From Rotaria socialis (Eukaryota > Rotifera > Eurotatoria > Philodinida > Philodinidae), in contig CAJNYU010000501.1 of NCBI GenBank assembly GCA_905331475.1, positions 141,081 to 205,080 of the forward strand: 64,000 nucleotides of DNA, given 5' to 3'. Positions 24,922 to 35,400 of this stretch are shown here, one piece after another. The first letter of the stretch is position 1. Each line of letters opens with the position of its first letter. Below the pieces are notes generated by a model, which was given only the letters and a program-made list of their open reading frames with translations, was not told where the DNA came from and made no database searches. Both the position numbers and the translations under genes were made by a program.

Positions 24922-26539
24922 TCAATAAAACAAATAACACAATGCAATAAAATGTGAAAACAATAATAAATAAGAAGAATTGTTTTTTCTACTTGTTAAT
25001 AAGATGATAATCGTATTGAAAATTTTCGTTGAAATAATTCGAGTACTAGCAGAAAACAGATCTATATCAGTAGTGAGATTTCTATTGAAATTTCGATTTC
25101 GTAATTTCTTTTTTAATTTTCGACCACTTGGCTGCTTCGTAGTAGAACTAGAAACAGGCGAATGGATGCAAGTGTCAATAGAGAAATACAAATCATAATG
25201 ATCTGTCCTATCACTCATTCACTTACCTAAAGCGTGGAGGTATTTTCGTAGATTTAGTTCTTACAGTAATAGGGGTTAGATTATTTTCTCCATAGACACT
25301 TTTTAATACTTCATATCGATTACATAAACCGCAAAGTTCGGGACATTCTAATGGAACATTAACAGCCTTACATGATGCTGATGAATAATATGGACACGGA
25401 GGTAATATTGAACAATTTACTAGAGATATGTATTTCATAAATTTATATGTACTAAAACTAAAATGATTTACATCGTTCACATTGTGAACCACTGGCATAT
25501 GTTGAACATTGGCATTCACATGTGTTCAAATCAAGAGTACCATTGTATAGACATACCTTCCCGTGACAATCTAGAATACAGAAGTTTTAGATTTAAATTA
25601 AATAAATTAAGTTAATCTACCACGTAATAATTGGTTATCAACACCTTGTTCGTAAGGTTTGTAAAAATTGCTATTCAATTGTCTAATCATATTTCATATA
25701 TGATTTGAATGCATTATAAGTCATTACTTTTTGTATTATAACTTACCCAGTGATATAATTACAAACATAAAAAGGCCAAGGAATTGTGTATGATCCGTAC
25801 GGAGGACACATTGTAGCTGCACAACCAACTAATGCCGTTGAATGCCATATGATCTAAAGAAGAAGAAGAAGAAAAATCATAAATTCATAATGTTAGGTTC
25901 TTTCATAGAAAATTCTATTAACCTGTGTATAGTGGCTAACTATTCCACTTGATGGATAATCATAAAAATAATCCTGTTTCTCAGAAATCCATCCTTGAAT
26001 AGCTTGCGTCCAATTTTCATAACCCATAGCTAAATTTTGTCCGGTTGATAATGGAATTTCTAAACATCAATTTAATTATCAATAAATCAATGGATTAGAT
26101 TGATATTTTTTTCCGGAATTTACTTGGTACACTTCGTTGACTGGCTCGATCGTGATCAAATATACATGTGCGAGCGTAGCGTTGAGCAATTTCAGCTAGA
26201 TCATCATTCCAATACTATTCAACTATTAAATATTAGATGATCTCAGTTACAAATGAAAGAATGTCTATACCATTTTTTGCATATTTTTTCCATAAACAAG
26301 ACGTCGTTCATGATTATGCATTTCGAGAATACTTTTACGTTCTAATACAGTAATTTTCTCATCAATAACACCGGGATATGATTGCGAACAATAGGAATGG
26401 TGAGCATCAATAACATAATATTCAAGTGGACATAGATCTACAGTAAACATATTTTAAACATATTTACATTTGGGAACAATATCGTTTTACCATAAAATTT
26501 AAAAAACAACATCAGATAGATGCTAATGATTACCAGCAT
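24922..26539 (-). CDS. Secreted CAP-domain (SCP/TAPS) protein with Cys-rich C-terminal module
   Basis: Nine exons (26539-26491, 26437-26271, 26214-26124, 26059-25923, 25853-25747, 25682-25621, 25570-25472, 25419-25227, 25147-24922) join in phase to 376 residues. The signal peptide is MLVIISIYLMLFFKFY. The CAP domain shows ILEMHNHERR, YWNDDLAEIAQRYA, the CAP1-type motif HYTQIIWHST and the CAP2-type YVCNY; the His and Glu residues of the usual CAP cavity appear to be kept (HNHERR, HYTQ). A small EGF-like stretch follows (C-H-G-K-V-C to CECQCSTYASGSQC), then a second Cys-rich block, a Lys/Arg-rich linker and a hydrophobic end (YLLLFSHFIALCYLFY) that could be a GPI signal or a membrane anchor. 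CAP proteins bind sterols or lipids or act extracellularly in several roles; the specific role here is unknown. I saw no lesions. It is tail-to-tail with UAP1. Confidence 0.87.
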
Positions 26540-28502
26540 TTTGTATGAATTCAGGCGAATGGTATACGATGTAAATTCTTTCTCTTGATTTTTGTCTGGT
26601 TTAATTGTATTGATGTCACGTAGAAATATTGTGTTTCAATGCGCACATTTATATTGTGTCATAGTTTACTTTATGACGATGAATGCTATCGAAAAACATA
26701 CATATTTTAGCGTATAATAACCATAATCATTCTTGTAATGATTCAAATAATGGAGTTTCTATCGAATGAGTGTTTTGCAAAGAATGCAAATAAAAACCAA
26801 CTGCCTGATTCATGGATTCCAACGGTCTTCTCGTTTCTTCAAGAAATAACTTTCCCTACTCTGAAAAACTCAATCCAACTTTTTTTTATATGACGGTGTG
26901 ATACATTACAAAACATGAAATCCAGGGCAGCGCATTAATTTCGCATTGAGTAAATACTTAAAATCCCCCGCAAACGAGAGACGTTTGTTTGCTGAAGACA
27001 AAAATTGTCAATACTATAGCACAACAACAAGAGAGAAGTCAGAAAAACGTTGGCATGCACTTTTTAAATTCGTTGGATACCATTGAATTTATCAAAGATT
27101 CTACCACTTGGATTTAAGCATGTTTGATAGAAAGAGCGAAAACATTTCCTTTTTTAACTGGATCCGATTCCATAGGTTCTTTCATTCTAATTTCAGCTAT
27201 GCAATTTAATTTATACTTCCTTTCTTTATCATAGCCTAATGATCAAAACGTCTGACCCATAAGCGCAGTTTTATCGAATTTTTCTATTTTCTCGCCAACG
27301 AAAGAAAGTGCAGCAAGGAGTGAAGGATGTTGACGCACAGAACTCTTCTATACATGCAGCAACTCTCTCAGACTATCTTCACATTGATTGTGTGCTGTTG
27401 AACCATAATTTCAAGATTTTAAAAAAGTTTTCTGTAACAAATAACAGCTCCGTCTGATTTGAATATCCTATACGACGGTCTACTTGCGTAGAAAACGAAA
27501 CCACATATTTTTGTCTACTATAATTTGTAAATTATATTTTCAATGGATGAAACTTAAGCCTGAATGTAGTTTCTGTGTTATTTCTAGCTAATCGTTGTCA
27601 TGTCAATAAAAAGTATACTTCAGTAGAATCTAAATTAACACCAACAAAATGATGGAAAAAACAATAACTATATATGCTCGATACCATTGTTAACTCGTTC
27701 ATGTAATTAATTTGTCAAATTAAAATTTCAAAAACGGAATTATTTTATACGTTAAATTTACACGATTGTACAAATGTGCGTTGATGAAATGATTGTGTTG
27801 TCTCGAATAATTCTACTATCAGAGTAAAATAAGTAAATAATTTCACTCGTTTTTTTCTTTCTCTCTGGTGGTCTTTGATTAAATATAATATTTATTTTCA
27901 TTATTTCTCTACTTATGCTATTATTTAACTGCCGAAACTTTCCATTGTTTCATGTAATTCCTGTTTAATTTTTTTCTAAAGGTTCGTACACATTTGTTGA
28001 AATCATTTCCATTTAATAAACAATTAAGCTCCGTAAGTTATTGATTTGTTGTTTTAGAACTAGTTCTAGTTTGATAAACAATTGCAAGTTATCGTATAAT
28101 ATCGTGCACTACTGAAACATCGCACTTTACGGGCTCCTTGCATTTCTATATTCTCTCGTGAAAGATCAGAATCGAAGCTACGTGGTTAGACAAAGTGTTT
28201 GTAATACAAAGCTTATTATTCAGTTTTCAAGTGTGTTCGTGATAAATATTTATTGATAAATAAAATAACACAATATAAAGTTAGAAGTTACGTGCAAATC
28301 AAAATAGAGCATTTATTGTTATACGTTCGTAATCAAAATAGTAATTGCATAGTTAACGAAGAAATGAAAATGAAAAATGGGCCTCTAAATAAAATTGAAT
28401 ACATAAGCAAGTAAAAATTATATGGTAATGAAGAAGATACGGATTAAAATGAATTATTTAGCAAATATAATCAGATTGTTTCGTCTTCGGTGTGACTGAT
28501 GA
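26540..28502. other. Intergenic, no gene seen
   Basis: AT-rich and without a protein-like frame on either strand. The promoter of the CAP gene should lie just above 26,540. Confidence 0.45.
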
Positions 28503-28763
28503 TTAGTTGGGAACATAAGATTTATTCTCACATTTATCAAAGCACACTTTACGTCCAACAAGCTTTAGTGGGTCGCGGTCACATGTACATTTTATCCAAG
28601 CGTTAAAATCAGAATATCTACGTTCATCGAAATCATGTTCACCATTTTCATCATCAACCATATTGTAGTTGTTCATAATCTTTCGTAATGCATATTTTAG
28701 ATCTTCTTCGTCCATGATGTCTAATACAGATCGTCTTAGTCTGCCAGCATTTACGGCGCTCAT
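28503..28763 (-). CDS. Small Cys-rich peptide precursor, possible start-codon loss
   Basis: The frame from the ATG at 28763 gives 86 residues: MSAVNAGRLRRS, an acidic middle (NMVDDENGEHDFDERR) and a C-terminal module with four cysteines spaced C-x-C-x10-C-x3-C. Upstream in the same frame the DNA continues as IRAIIIVLLVSVLI, a good signal-peptide core that would end at SAVNA before GRLRR. The codon where a start is expected is ATA, and an upstream in-frame TAA closes the frame with no ATG. So either translation starts at 28763 without most of the signal peptide, or an ATG-to-ATA change has disabled secretion, or an upstream exon supplies the start. The RLRR site could be a convertase site of a secreted peptide. 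Family unknown. Confidence 0.5.
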   Translation of the reverse strand: MSAVNAGRLRRSVLDIMDEEDLKYALRKIMNNYNMVDDENGEHDFDERRYSDFNAWIKCTCDRDPLKLVGRKVCFDKCENKSYVPN

Positions 28764-28829
28764 GATGAGAACAGAGACAAGTAGAACAATGATGATAGCA
28801 CGAATTATAAAGTTTTATTTTGCAAAACA

Positions 28830-31568
28830 TATTATATTATATGTGTGCTCTGGCATTTATAAAGCAAACTAATACACAGCTCGGTTAATAATCCTGCGCT
28901 TGTCGATTCATTCAAGTATGACTACCTTTCTATTCACATCTCGTTTCAGTCGCTGTTTCAATAAGAAAAAGCTTGGTTTCAGCTCAATTTAATTGACTTC
29001 AATGTATGTAAAGAATAACAAACAACGAGAGACGAGGACGTCGTAGATTTCGATACGAAAATATTATAGTTTTAATGAAAACGAGTATAATATTCTCACT
29101 AAATATCAAAAATTGATTACAAATTATGTAAATGTCAATATTTTCTCGAAATTTACTCTTGTCCTCATCATGGTTGCTTTGATTGCTTAATTATGCGGAG
29201 AATGAATTCAACACACCAATCTCAAATTTTTTTCTTCTTGACAAATGATTTAATCAATGGAATAAAACCGACGTAGCAAAAAGAGTACTTGAAAAAAATT
29301 CTATAAGTTGAATAAAAGGAGAAATTGTTAGAAATGAATTCGAGAAAAAATTGAAAATATAATCAGGAAATAGATTCACCTGTAATTATATTTGGCGTAT
29401 CAGATGCTGTCATTTTTAATATAAAGCTACTTCTATATTATCTACCATTTTCCCAGGCTGCATATTCAGCTGAAAAATACTTATTACAATCACAATAATA
29501 ATTAAAAGGCAACTTGAGTGCATCAAATATCAGATTAATAAATCCGAACCAATTATTTACAAATACAGTCGCTGATATTGATTCATAACTTTCACTATAT
29601 TGTACAAGTTCTAAATATCATGAATATTAAACTGCTTTCTATTCTAATAAACTGTATTAACATGGATAATTACTTGAAGACAGGATATTCATCAAAAGTA
29701 TACAATCAATACCTGACTAATGAACGTTGTATTCTTGAAATCATTGATATTAAAAAGGATGAATATTTTCAAAGATTAAACTTACTACAACAGTTTCCGT
29801 CTTTTATTGCTCGCCTTTTATTTTCACTATTTTTGATCATCGTTTGTTTTTGTTCATATCTGATGTCTTTGCTTCTTATTTCATATTTGTCAATATTTGT
29901 TCTTCTATAATTGTGTCTATTGTTTTGATCCAGAGCACATTCGTGAGTTAAGAGTAGATGATTGATTTGTACGAAAGACAAGTGAGTCGATCTATTTTTG
30001 AATTGATTAATGTACACTACCGATGTAATATATCTACTATCCCTCTTAGTTCTAAGGATCATGCAATCGTCGAGGAAGGTCTCAACGCAACTATATCTAA
30101 ATCGTTTTTCAAGTGCATTTAAACTCGATTTGAAGTCGAGCAGCGCTTAGCTGCTTTTTATAACTAAATAAAAAAAATGTTGGCGAGCATTGAAGTTTGA
30201 GAGAGTAAAGTCTAATAAATTTTTAAATGATATTATACCAATCGACCTCGTTGCCAATACTATTGAAAATGATGAGCACCGGCTATTACAGCTGTTAACC
30301 ATATGGGTAATGTTTAACCGAAAAATAGCCAATTCTTTCAAGTAAATACTTATCTAGTGAATCCTCATATATGCTCGGCGGCTTTTCTTTCCGAATTAGT
30401 GTTGGCAGCATTAATTGAATGAATATTTCAACAGCAATAACAAAAAGAAGAGTGCGAATATTCACTTACTTAATGAACTGTTTTCCATAATTCTATACAA
30501 ACTCAAGATTTCGATACAGTTACGAGTATATGGGCCTGTTTATCGTTCACGTGCTATATAGTTTAAAAATTACTAAGCAACTTGAGCAACCAACAAGAGA
30601 CCAAGGGTAAAGGAAAGAAGAAAATTCAAACTTCGATTTGTTGTCTCGTTCTCAGTAAAGAAAAAAAGAACCATTTTAATGCATTACTTGATCATGGCAG
30701 TGATTCAGAAGGAAACGATAAAATTATTGTTAGTGTGTGTATGCCTTCTTTCTTCCTTTCGTTGTAGTCAAGTGCACATGCAGTGAACAAAAAGTTTTGA
30801 AAGTTGTCTCTGGTAAAAAAGTACGAAGTGAGACATTTTGAAATTTTTCATTGCTATCGATGACTATAACGTAAGCTACCAGCATCACTCATTAGCACAA
30901 ACTGACATCTTCAAAGAATCGTTTAGGATCATATGGTGTGACTCCGTTCAAAATCTATCTAATTAAGCCATCAGGTAAGAGTCCGTTTCTTGCTAACTGA
31001 TAGGTTATCAAGACAACGTAACGTGAATAACTTAGTAAATATCTCAAAAGTAATTGATTGATGCAAGCAATATCATAAACATTTGGATAGAAATCAAACT
31101 ATTTCATGTGAGGAAAGAAAAAAGTAAATACTGTAGAGAGTTTAACCTGTTGCAACTCTTTTCATGAGACATCATGTTTAGTCGAGAATTAAGAGTTTCA
31201 AAGGGAAATACCCGATAGGTCCGTCCACTGTACCGAATATCCTATAATGTTGTGGTTACTGAGTGAACTCCTCTGAGCAATTCTATTTTTTAATTTTTAA
31301 GAAAAGCAAAATCTACGTTTCTCACACATTAAAATTACTTAAAAATTGAAACTTTAAACACCGATTCGGTGTTGGTAAAACTGAGCCCAGCTGAAAAATG
31401 AAAGGTTGATATTCCCACACGCAATTGAACCGTGTTTTTCATGCTATTGCGAGTTAAATTTAAATCAAAATACTGAAGCTGTTTTACATTCATTCTTCGT
31501 TTCGTTGACAGGTTTCGTTTTTGTAATTTGGCACTGCTTCATATCAGAATATCGACTCAATAACAATT
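28830..31568. other. Long stretch without a supported gene
   Basis: Open frames at 29578-29910 (+) and 30582-30767 (+) show no domain, no splice support and AT-driven composition. The second begins with a Lys-rich run (TKGKGKKK) and could be a remnant, but I cannot support it. Confidence 0.4.
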
Positions 31569-32483
31569 ATGCGACGAAGTTGGCAGAATACAGTGCGAAA
31601 TATTATTCTTAGCATTATCATGCTATGGCTATTTTCCTATTTAGTACCCTATGTATGGCATTATCGTTCACCAACACCGATGGTGTATGAAGCAGATACT
31701 ATTCGATATGCAAATGCTACCTGGCCTCGACGACGTATTCCCCGTTTGATTCATCAAACGTATCGTACACATGATGTACCTGCTATTTGGAATGGAACAG
31801 TTCAGTCAGTTATGGAAAAAAATATCGGTGAATTTCAGTATCGTCGGTGGTCTGATATTGAAAGAGACGCATTGGTCGAAGCGTACGAGCCTCATTTCTA
31901 CTGGAATACATATGTTAACTATCCTTACGATGTGCAACGCATTGACTCATTTCGATATGTTTTGATGTTCCATTTGGGTGGAATCTACATTGATATGGAC
32001 AACGGTTGCAATCGTCCATTTCGTGAACTGATTGCAACATTGGAAGCACTCGATCCAGATTCACCTCATCTTGCCGCTTTTCCTGGGCGTATTTCATTCG
32101 GTGTCGAAAATGATCTCATAATCAGTACTGCTGGTCATCCGTTTCATAGACAGTTGATTTCTCGACTACATTATTTCAATCATTATTTTATTTTACACTT
32201 TTGGACCGTACTGATTAGTACTGGACCCATATACGTTTCAATTCAAGAGCGCTTCTTCAGCTCATCGCAGCAAGCTGTCATGCGTCTATTGGATCCTCCT
32301 CTCTTTCGACCAATATTTACACGGAAAGAAAACGGGTTTTCATGGGTGCGTAAAGATACTCGAATCGCATTCTTCTTGAATGATCATGGCACTTCTCTAC
32401 TGTGGCTCTGTAAAATATTCACTTTTATGCTTATTATTCTTGTTTTATATAAAAAATACAAAATAAAATTGAGACGAAGTTAA
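31569..32483 (+). CDS. DXD-type sugar transferase, SUR1/OCH1-like (Gly_transf_sug), intronless
   Basis: A single 304-residue frame without introns. It begins MRRSWQNTVRN with one N-terminal membrane helix (IILSIIMLWLFSYLVPYVW), as in type II Golgi enzymes. RIPRLIHQTYRT and WSDIERDALVEAY are the opening motifs of the Gly_transf_sug family. YPYDVQRIDSFRYVLMFHLG leads to the GGIYIDMDNGC motif, whose DMD is the metal/nucleotide-sugar DXD. A second hydrophobic stretch (LCKIFTFMLIILVLY) ends the protein. Yeast relatives (Sur1/Csh1, Och1) transfer mannose to inositol-phosphoceramide or N-glycans; the substrate here is unknown. The lack of introns among genes with many introns, and the best family resemblance to fungi and bacteria, suggest horizontal origin, which is an inference. 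It is shorter than yeast Sur1. Confidence 0.85.
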   Translation: MRRSWQNTVRNIILSIIMLWLFSYLVPYVWHYRSPTPMVYEADTIRYANATWPRRRIPRLIHQTYRTHDVPAIWNGTVQSVMEKNIGEFQYRRWSDIERDALVEAYEPHFYWNTYVNYPYDVQRIDSFRYVLMFHLGGIYIDMDNGCNRPFRELIATLEALDPDSPHLAAFPGRISFGVENDLIISTAGHPFHRQLISRLHYFNHYFILHFWTVLISTGPIYVSIQERFFSSSQQAVMRLLDPPLFRPIFTRKENGFSWVRKDTRIAFFLNDHGTSLLWLCKIFTFMLIILVLYKKYKIKLRRS

Positions 32484-32515
32484 ACAGTATGCACTCATCT
32501 AACGTCAGAAACAAA

Positions 32516-32668
32516 ATGAGTCTTGCATATATGAGTTGTTTGTTTATCATTTTGGTATACGAAGTGTGGTCGTCGATTCTCCAGCCAAATCTACGTGTTC
32601 AAGGTGGTATTGGCTCCACTGCCTGTTGCCATAATGGAGTGAACCATCCGCTCAAAGATGAAAAATGA
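32516..32668 (+). CDS. Possible 50-residue ORF after the glycosyltransferase
   Basis: A short frame starts MSLAYMSCLFIILVYEVW and ends HPLKDEK. It has a hydrophobic N-terminus and a CC pair, in locally GC-richer sequence 32 bp after the glycosyltransferase stop. The length is within chance range. It could instead be 3' UTR or the displaced end of an older, longer glycosyltransferase gene. Confidence 0.2.
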   Translation: MSLAYMSCLFIILVYEVWSSILQPNLRVQGGIGSTACCHNGVNHPLKDEK

Positions 32669-32993
32669 AAATTTATTGGTTTAAAAATTCAACGGTGTTG
32701 TTGCGACGAGAATATGTGTAGTAATGAAATCTAATAACTACAGATCATCATAGTTGAAAGATATTTTCAATATTCATTATCATATCATTTTTCATTTATT
32801 CATCTATACACTTCAAGTGTAAGTGTTGTTTTTCACTTTGATTTCTTCATCGACAATATGATTAGTGTTTTGATAATTAACATACAATAATGAATATTCT
32901 AGTTTATTTTGCACCTAATTTCTAACTTTATATTATATATTTATCAATAAACATTTATCACAAGTATATTTGAAAACTGAATAGTAGGATCTA

Positions 32994-33878
32994 CATTGCA
33001 ATAGTGTACTGCAGCCGGGTCGGGTAACCGGCACCCGACCCGACCCGATACCTGGGTCCGGGTGAAAAGCTCCGGGTCGGGCCGGGTGCCGGTTCTGGAA
33101 AAAAAAGTCGGGTCGGGCTGAGGAATTTTCAAAAAACCGACACCCGACCGGCCAACTAGTGATATCTAGAAGAAACATGAAATTTTCAGATATCATTGTC
33201 GATTTCAGTCATTTCAGTCATAGGAATGTGAATCTGATTGGGTTATTATTCACTAATATATTCAATAGTCACGACGGGTCACCTAACCTAACCCACAAAC
33301 ACGATTGTTCTACTTATATGTTAAAGAAACTTCGCTAAGTGTGCTAGCTGCTTTATATAACTGATCTATTACCGCCTCACATTTACATGAATCATCGTAA
33401 GTATCCATTCTCACATACTTCTACATGTTCATTAATTTTTACTTTTTATCCTAGCTCAGCTCTTCATCATCTCTTCTACCACAAAAACGTAGTTTTTAAT
33501 GTTATATATTATTGATTGTAAGTATTCATTTCTCTATAATTTCTCATTTGAATTCACTTCTATTTTATCTTCTAGACCTTAGTTGAACAACAAAAACATT
33601 GTTTTTGATGTTATTTATTATTTTTATTGATCTTTTATTATCAATTATTTATTATCTATTATTTATTATCGATTATTTATCTCATTGAGATCATCTCACT
33701 AATAAACTATTAGCAAAATTTTGACCACAATCCGGTCGGGTGCCGGTCGGTTACCGGGTATAGTTGTCCGGGTCCGGGCGTAAGGCCACCGGGTCCGGGC
33801 GGTTCCGGGTGTGGGAAAAATCAGTCGGGTCGGCTCCGGGTATGAAAAGTTGCACCCGTGCAGGACACTACATTGCAA
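32994..33878. mobile_element. Non-autonomous hAT-like transposon, 869 bp, with GC-rich subterminal repeats
   Basis: The element runs 33002-33870, bounded by the perfect 8-bp duplication CATTGCAA (32994-33001 and 33871-33878). The termini are inverted: TAGTGTACTGCA at the left and TGCAGGACACTA at the right. Just inside, both ends carry clusters of CCGGGT/GGGTCGGGT units in both orientations (33,014-33,150 and 33,730-33,840), very GC-rich against an AT-rich background. The 8-bp duplication supports hAT. No transposase remains. The interior carries two tandem modules with intron-like borders (33397-33454 and 33518-33575). Confidence 0.9.
33397..33630 (+). repeat. Diverged tandem repeat (121-bp period) with intron-like units inside the hAT element
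   Basis: Two units start GTAAGTATCCATT and GTAAGTATTCATT and each runs exactly 58 nt to a pyrimidine-rich CTAG end (33397-33454; 33518-33575). After each comes a similar stretch with ACAAAAAC, GTTTTT and ATGTTAT blocks. Both look like full rotifer-sized introns with donor and acceptor. Confidence 0.7.
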
Positions 33879-34749
33879 ACACTTTGTATAGACATGTCGT
33901 TTCCATTCCAATCCTTCATCAATATGTATTGTTTGATGAAAATACAGTACATTAACAAATTCCACGAAAAAAAATCAATACAAATCTGGGACGCAAACAA
34001 GTGGCTTATTTTTTTTTCCATCTCATATCACGTACATAATATTGGTAGACAAAAATAGAAAAATATCTTTTTGATGTGTATGTATCTAGCCCATTAAATT
34101 TCATACTATACGACAGCGAAAATAACAATGAATTTTAATTAATTGATGTGCATTATTCGAATTTAGAAAAGGCATTATCAATTGACCTATAAAAAGTGAC
34201 GAAGCTTAAAAATAGTTTAGTTTTGAACGAATGATATATTTTATTTCGACAGCAGCAGAAACTATACATGATGGGGGCAGTCTCGGAATCTCTGTCATGG
34301 CTTCATGTTTAACTCTTTTTCATATGGAGAATTTTGATAAATCTCTATGAAATCTGTCCATGTTCAATATGCATATGCTTTAGTATTTTTACCATATCCA
34401 CCTGTATTTTTTTGTTTCTAATAACAAAAAGGAAGAGATTCAACATCATTGCAAATAGCAAAAGAAAGATAATATAAGAGATGAACAAGAAAAAGAAAAA
34501 AAAGCGAGAATCTAGTTGATATTCAGCTGAGATTAAAAACAAAGACAAGAGAAAAAAGATGCGAGATCATAAAACAGCAAAACAAAAACGCAAACAACCA
34601 AGCGCTGCTTTGAGCACACTTAAAAGATCTAAACATGAGTGAATGGTGATAAATGAGAAAGAATATAATTATGACTAGGAAGGATAAAGAAAAAATAGAA
34701 CATAAATGAATAAAATAATATCATGTCTTTGGTGTTTTCTTTTTTAATT
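33879..34749. other. Intergenic / 3' side of the spectraplakin gene
   Basis: No gene seen. Purine-rich DNA at 34,430-34,600 may belong to the 3' UTR of the minus-strand spectraplakin gene. Confidence 0.4.
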
Positions 34750-35400
34750 TAAGAATTTTTTACTGATGTTGACCCATTTGTTGCCTTTTTTTGTCGAGAT
34801 ACTGGTAATGGAAGTTTACTTGGTCGTCGTTGTTGTGTAGAAGATGTCGATGCAATTGAATGTTCCGAAAGAACACTTTCGCGACTTGATGTTCGACTCA
34901 ATGTTGATGTTACTGGAGTAGTCGCAACTACGGCTATTGGTATGTGTGATGGTTTGGCTTCGGAATCACCTGTTTTATTTATTAAATGATGATCTTTTTT
35001 CTTTTAAAAAAATTGTATTTTCTTACTAAGAACATGAGGTGAAGTTACAAGATCATCACCTGATGCGGATAGATCTCCAATTGAAGATGCATTTCTTTGC
35101 TGTTGTGGTGGTGTTGAAGAAACAGTCGATGATGTTCGTCGCGATTTATCTTTTGTTCCCTATAAAATTTAATTAGACAAATAGAACAAAAAAACAGGCA
35201 ATTTCTAAGTTTTACTCGGTTTGGTGTTGTCACCGGTGATTGTTTCAATGTTCCTGCCGCTGCCAATTGTTGTTGATGAAAAAGACATGTTGGTCGATGA
35301 ACAGTCACAAGTCTTGGTTTAAATAGTGTCATTGTTTGAGCTACACCATCACGTAAAGCATAACTTTCTGGATGTAATTCATAGTTTGTACGGCCTTTAG
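34750..35400 (-). other. Spectraplakin: C-terminal tail with EB1-binding-type motifs
   Basis: Three exons (35400-35216, about 35160-35030, about 34973-34750) encode a Ser/Thr-rich basic tail. SHIP at 34949-34938 matches the S-x-I-P motif for EB1. SKLP at 34820-34809 is a close variant in a basic setting ([17 protein letters not shown]). Such motifs recruit Shot and MACF1 to growing microtubule ends. The protein ends TSVKNS. Confidence 0.7.

Noticed and set aside
29578..29910. 110-codon plus-strand frame with a hydrophobic end
   Set aside because: Composition follows the local AT content, there is no domain or splice context, and an antisense frame is open over the same place.
33010..33150. 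GC-rich palindromic block read as an RNA gene or CpG island
   Set aside because: It is one of a pair at both ends of an element with inverted termini and 8-bp duplications, so it is a subterminal transposon region.
32933..33196. Minus-strand open frames rich in Arg and Pro
   Set aside because: They arise from the GC-rich motif arrays of the transposon; other frames are open too and there is no protein signature.
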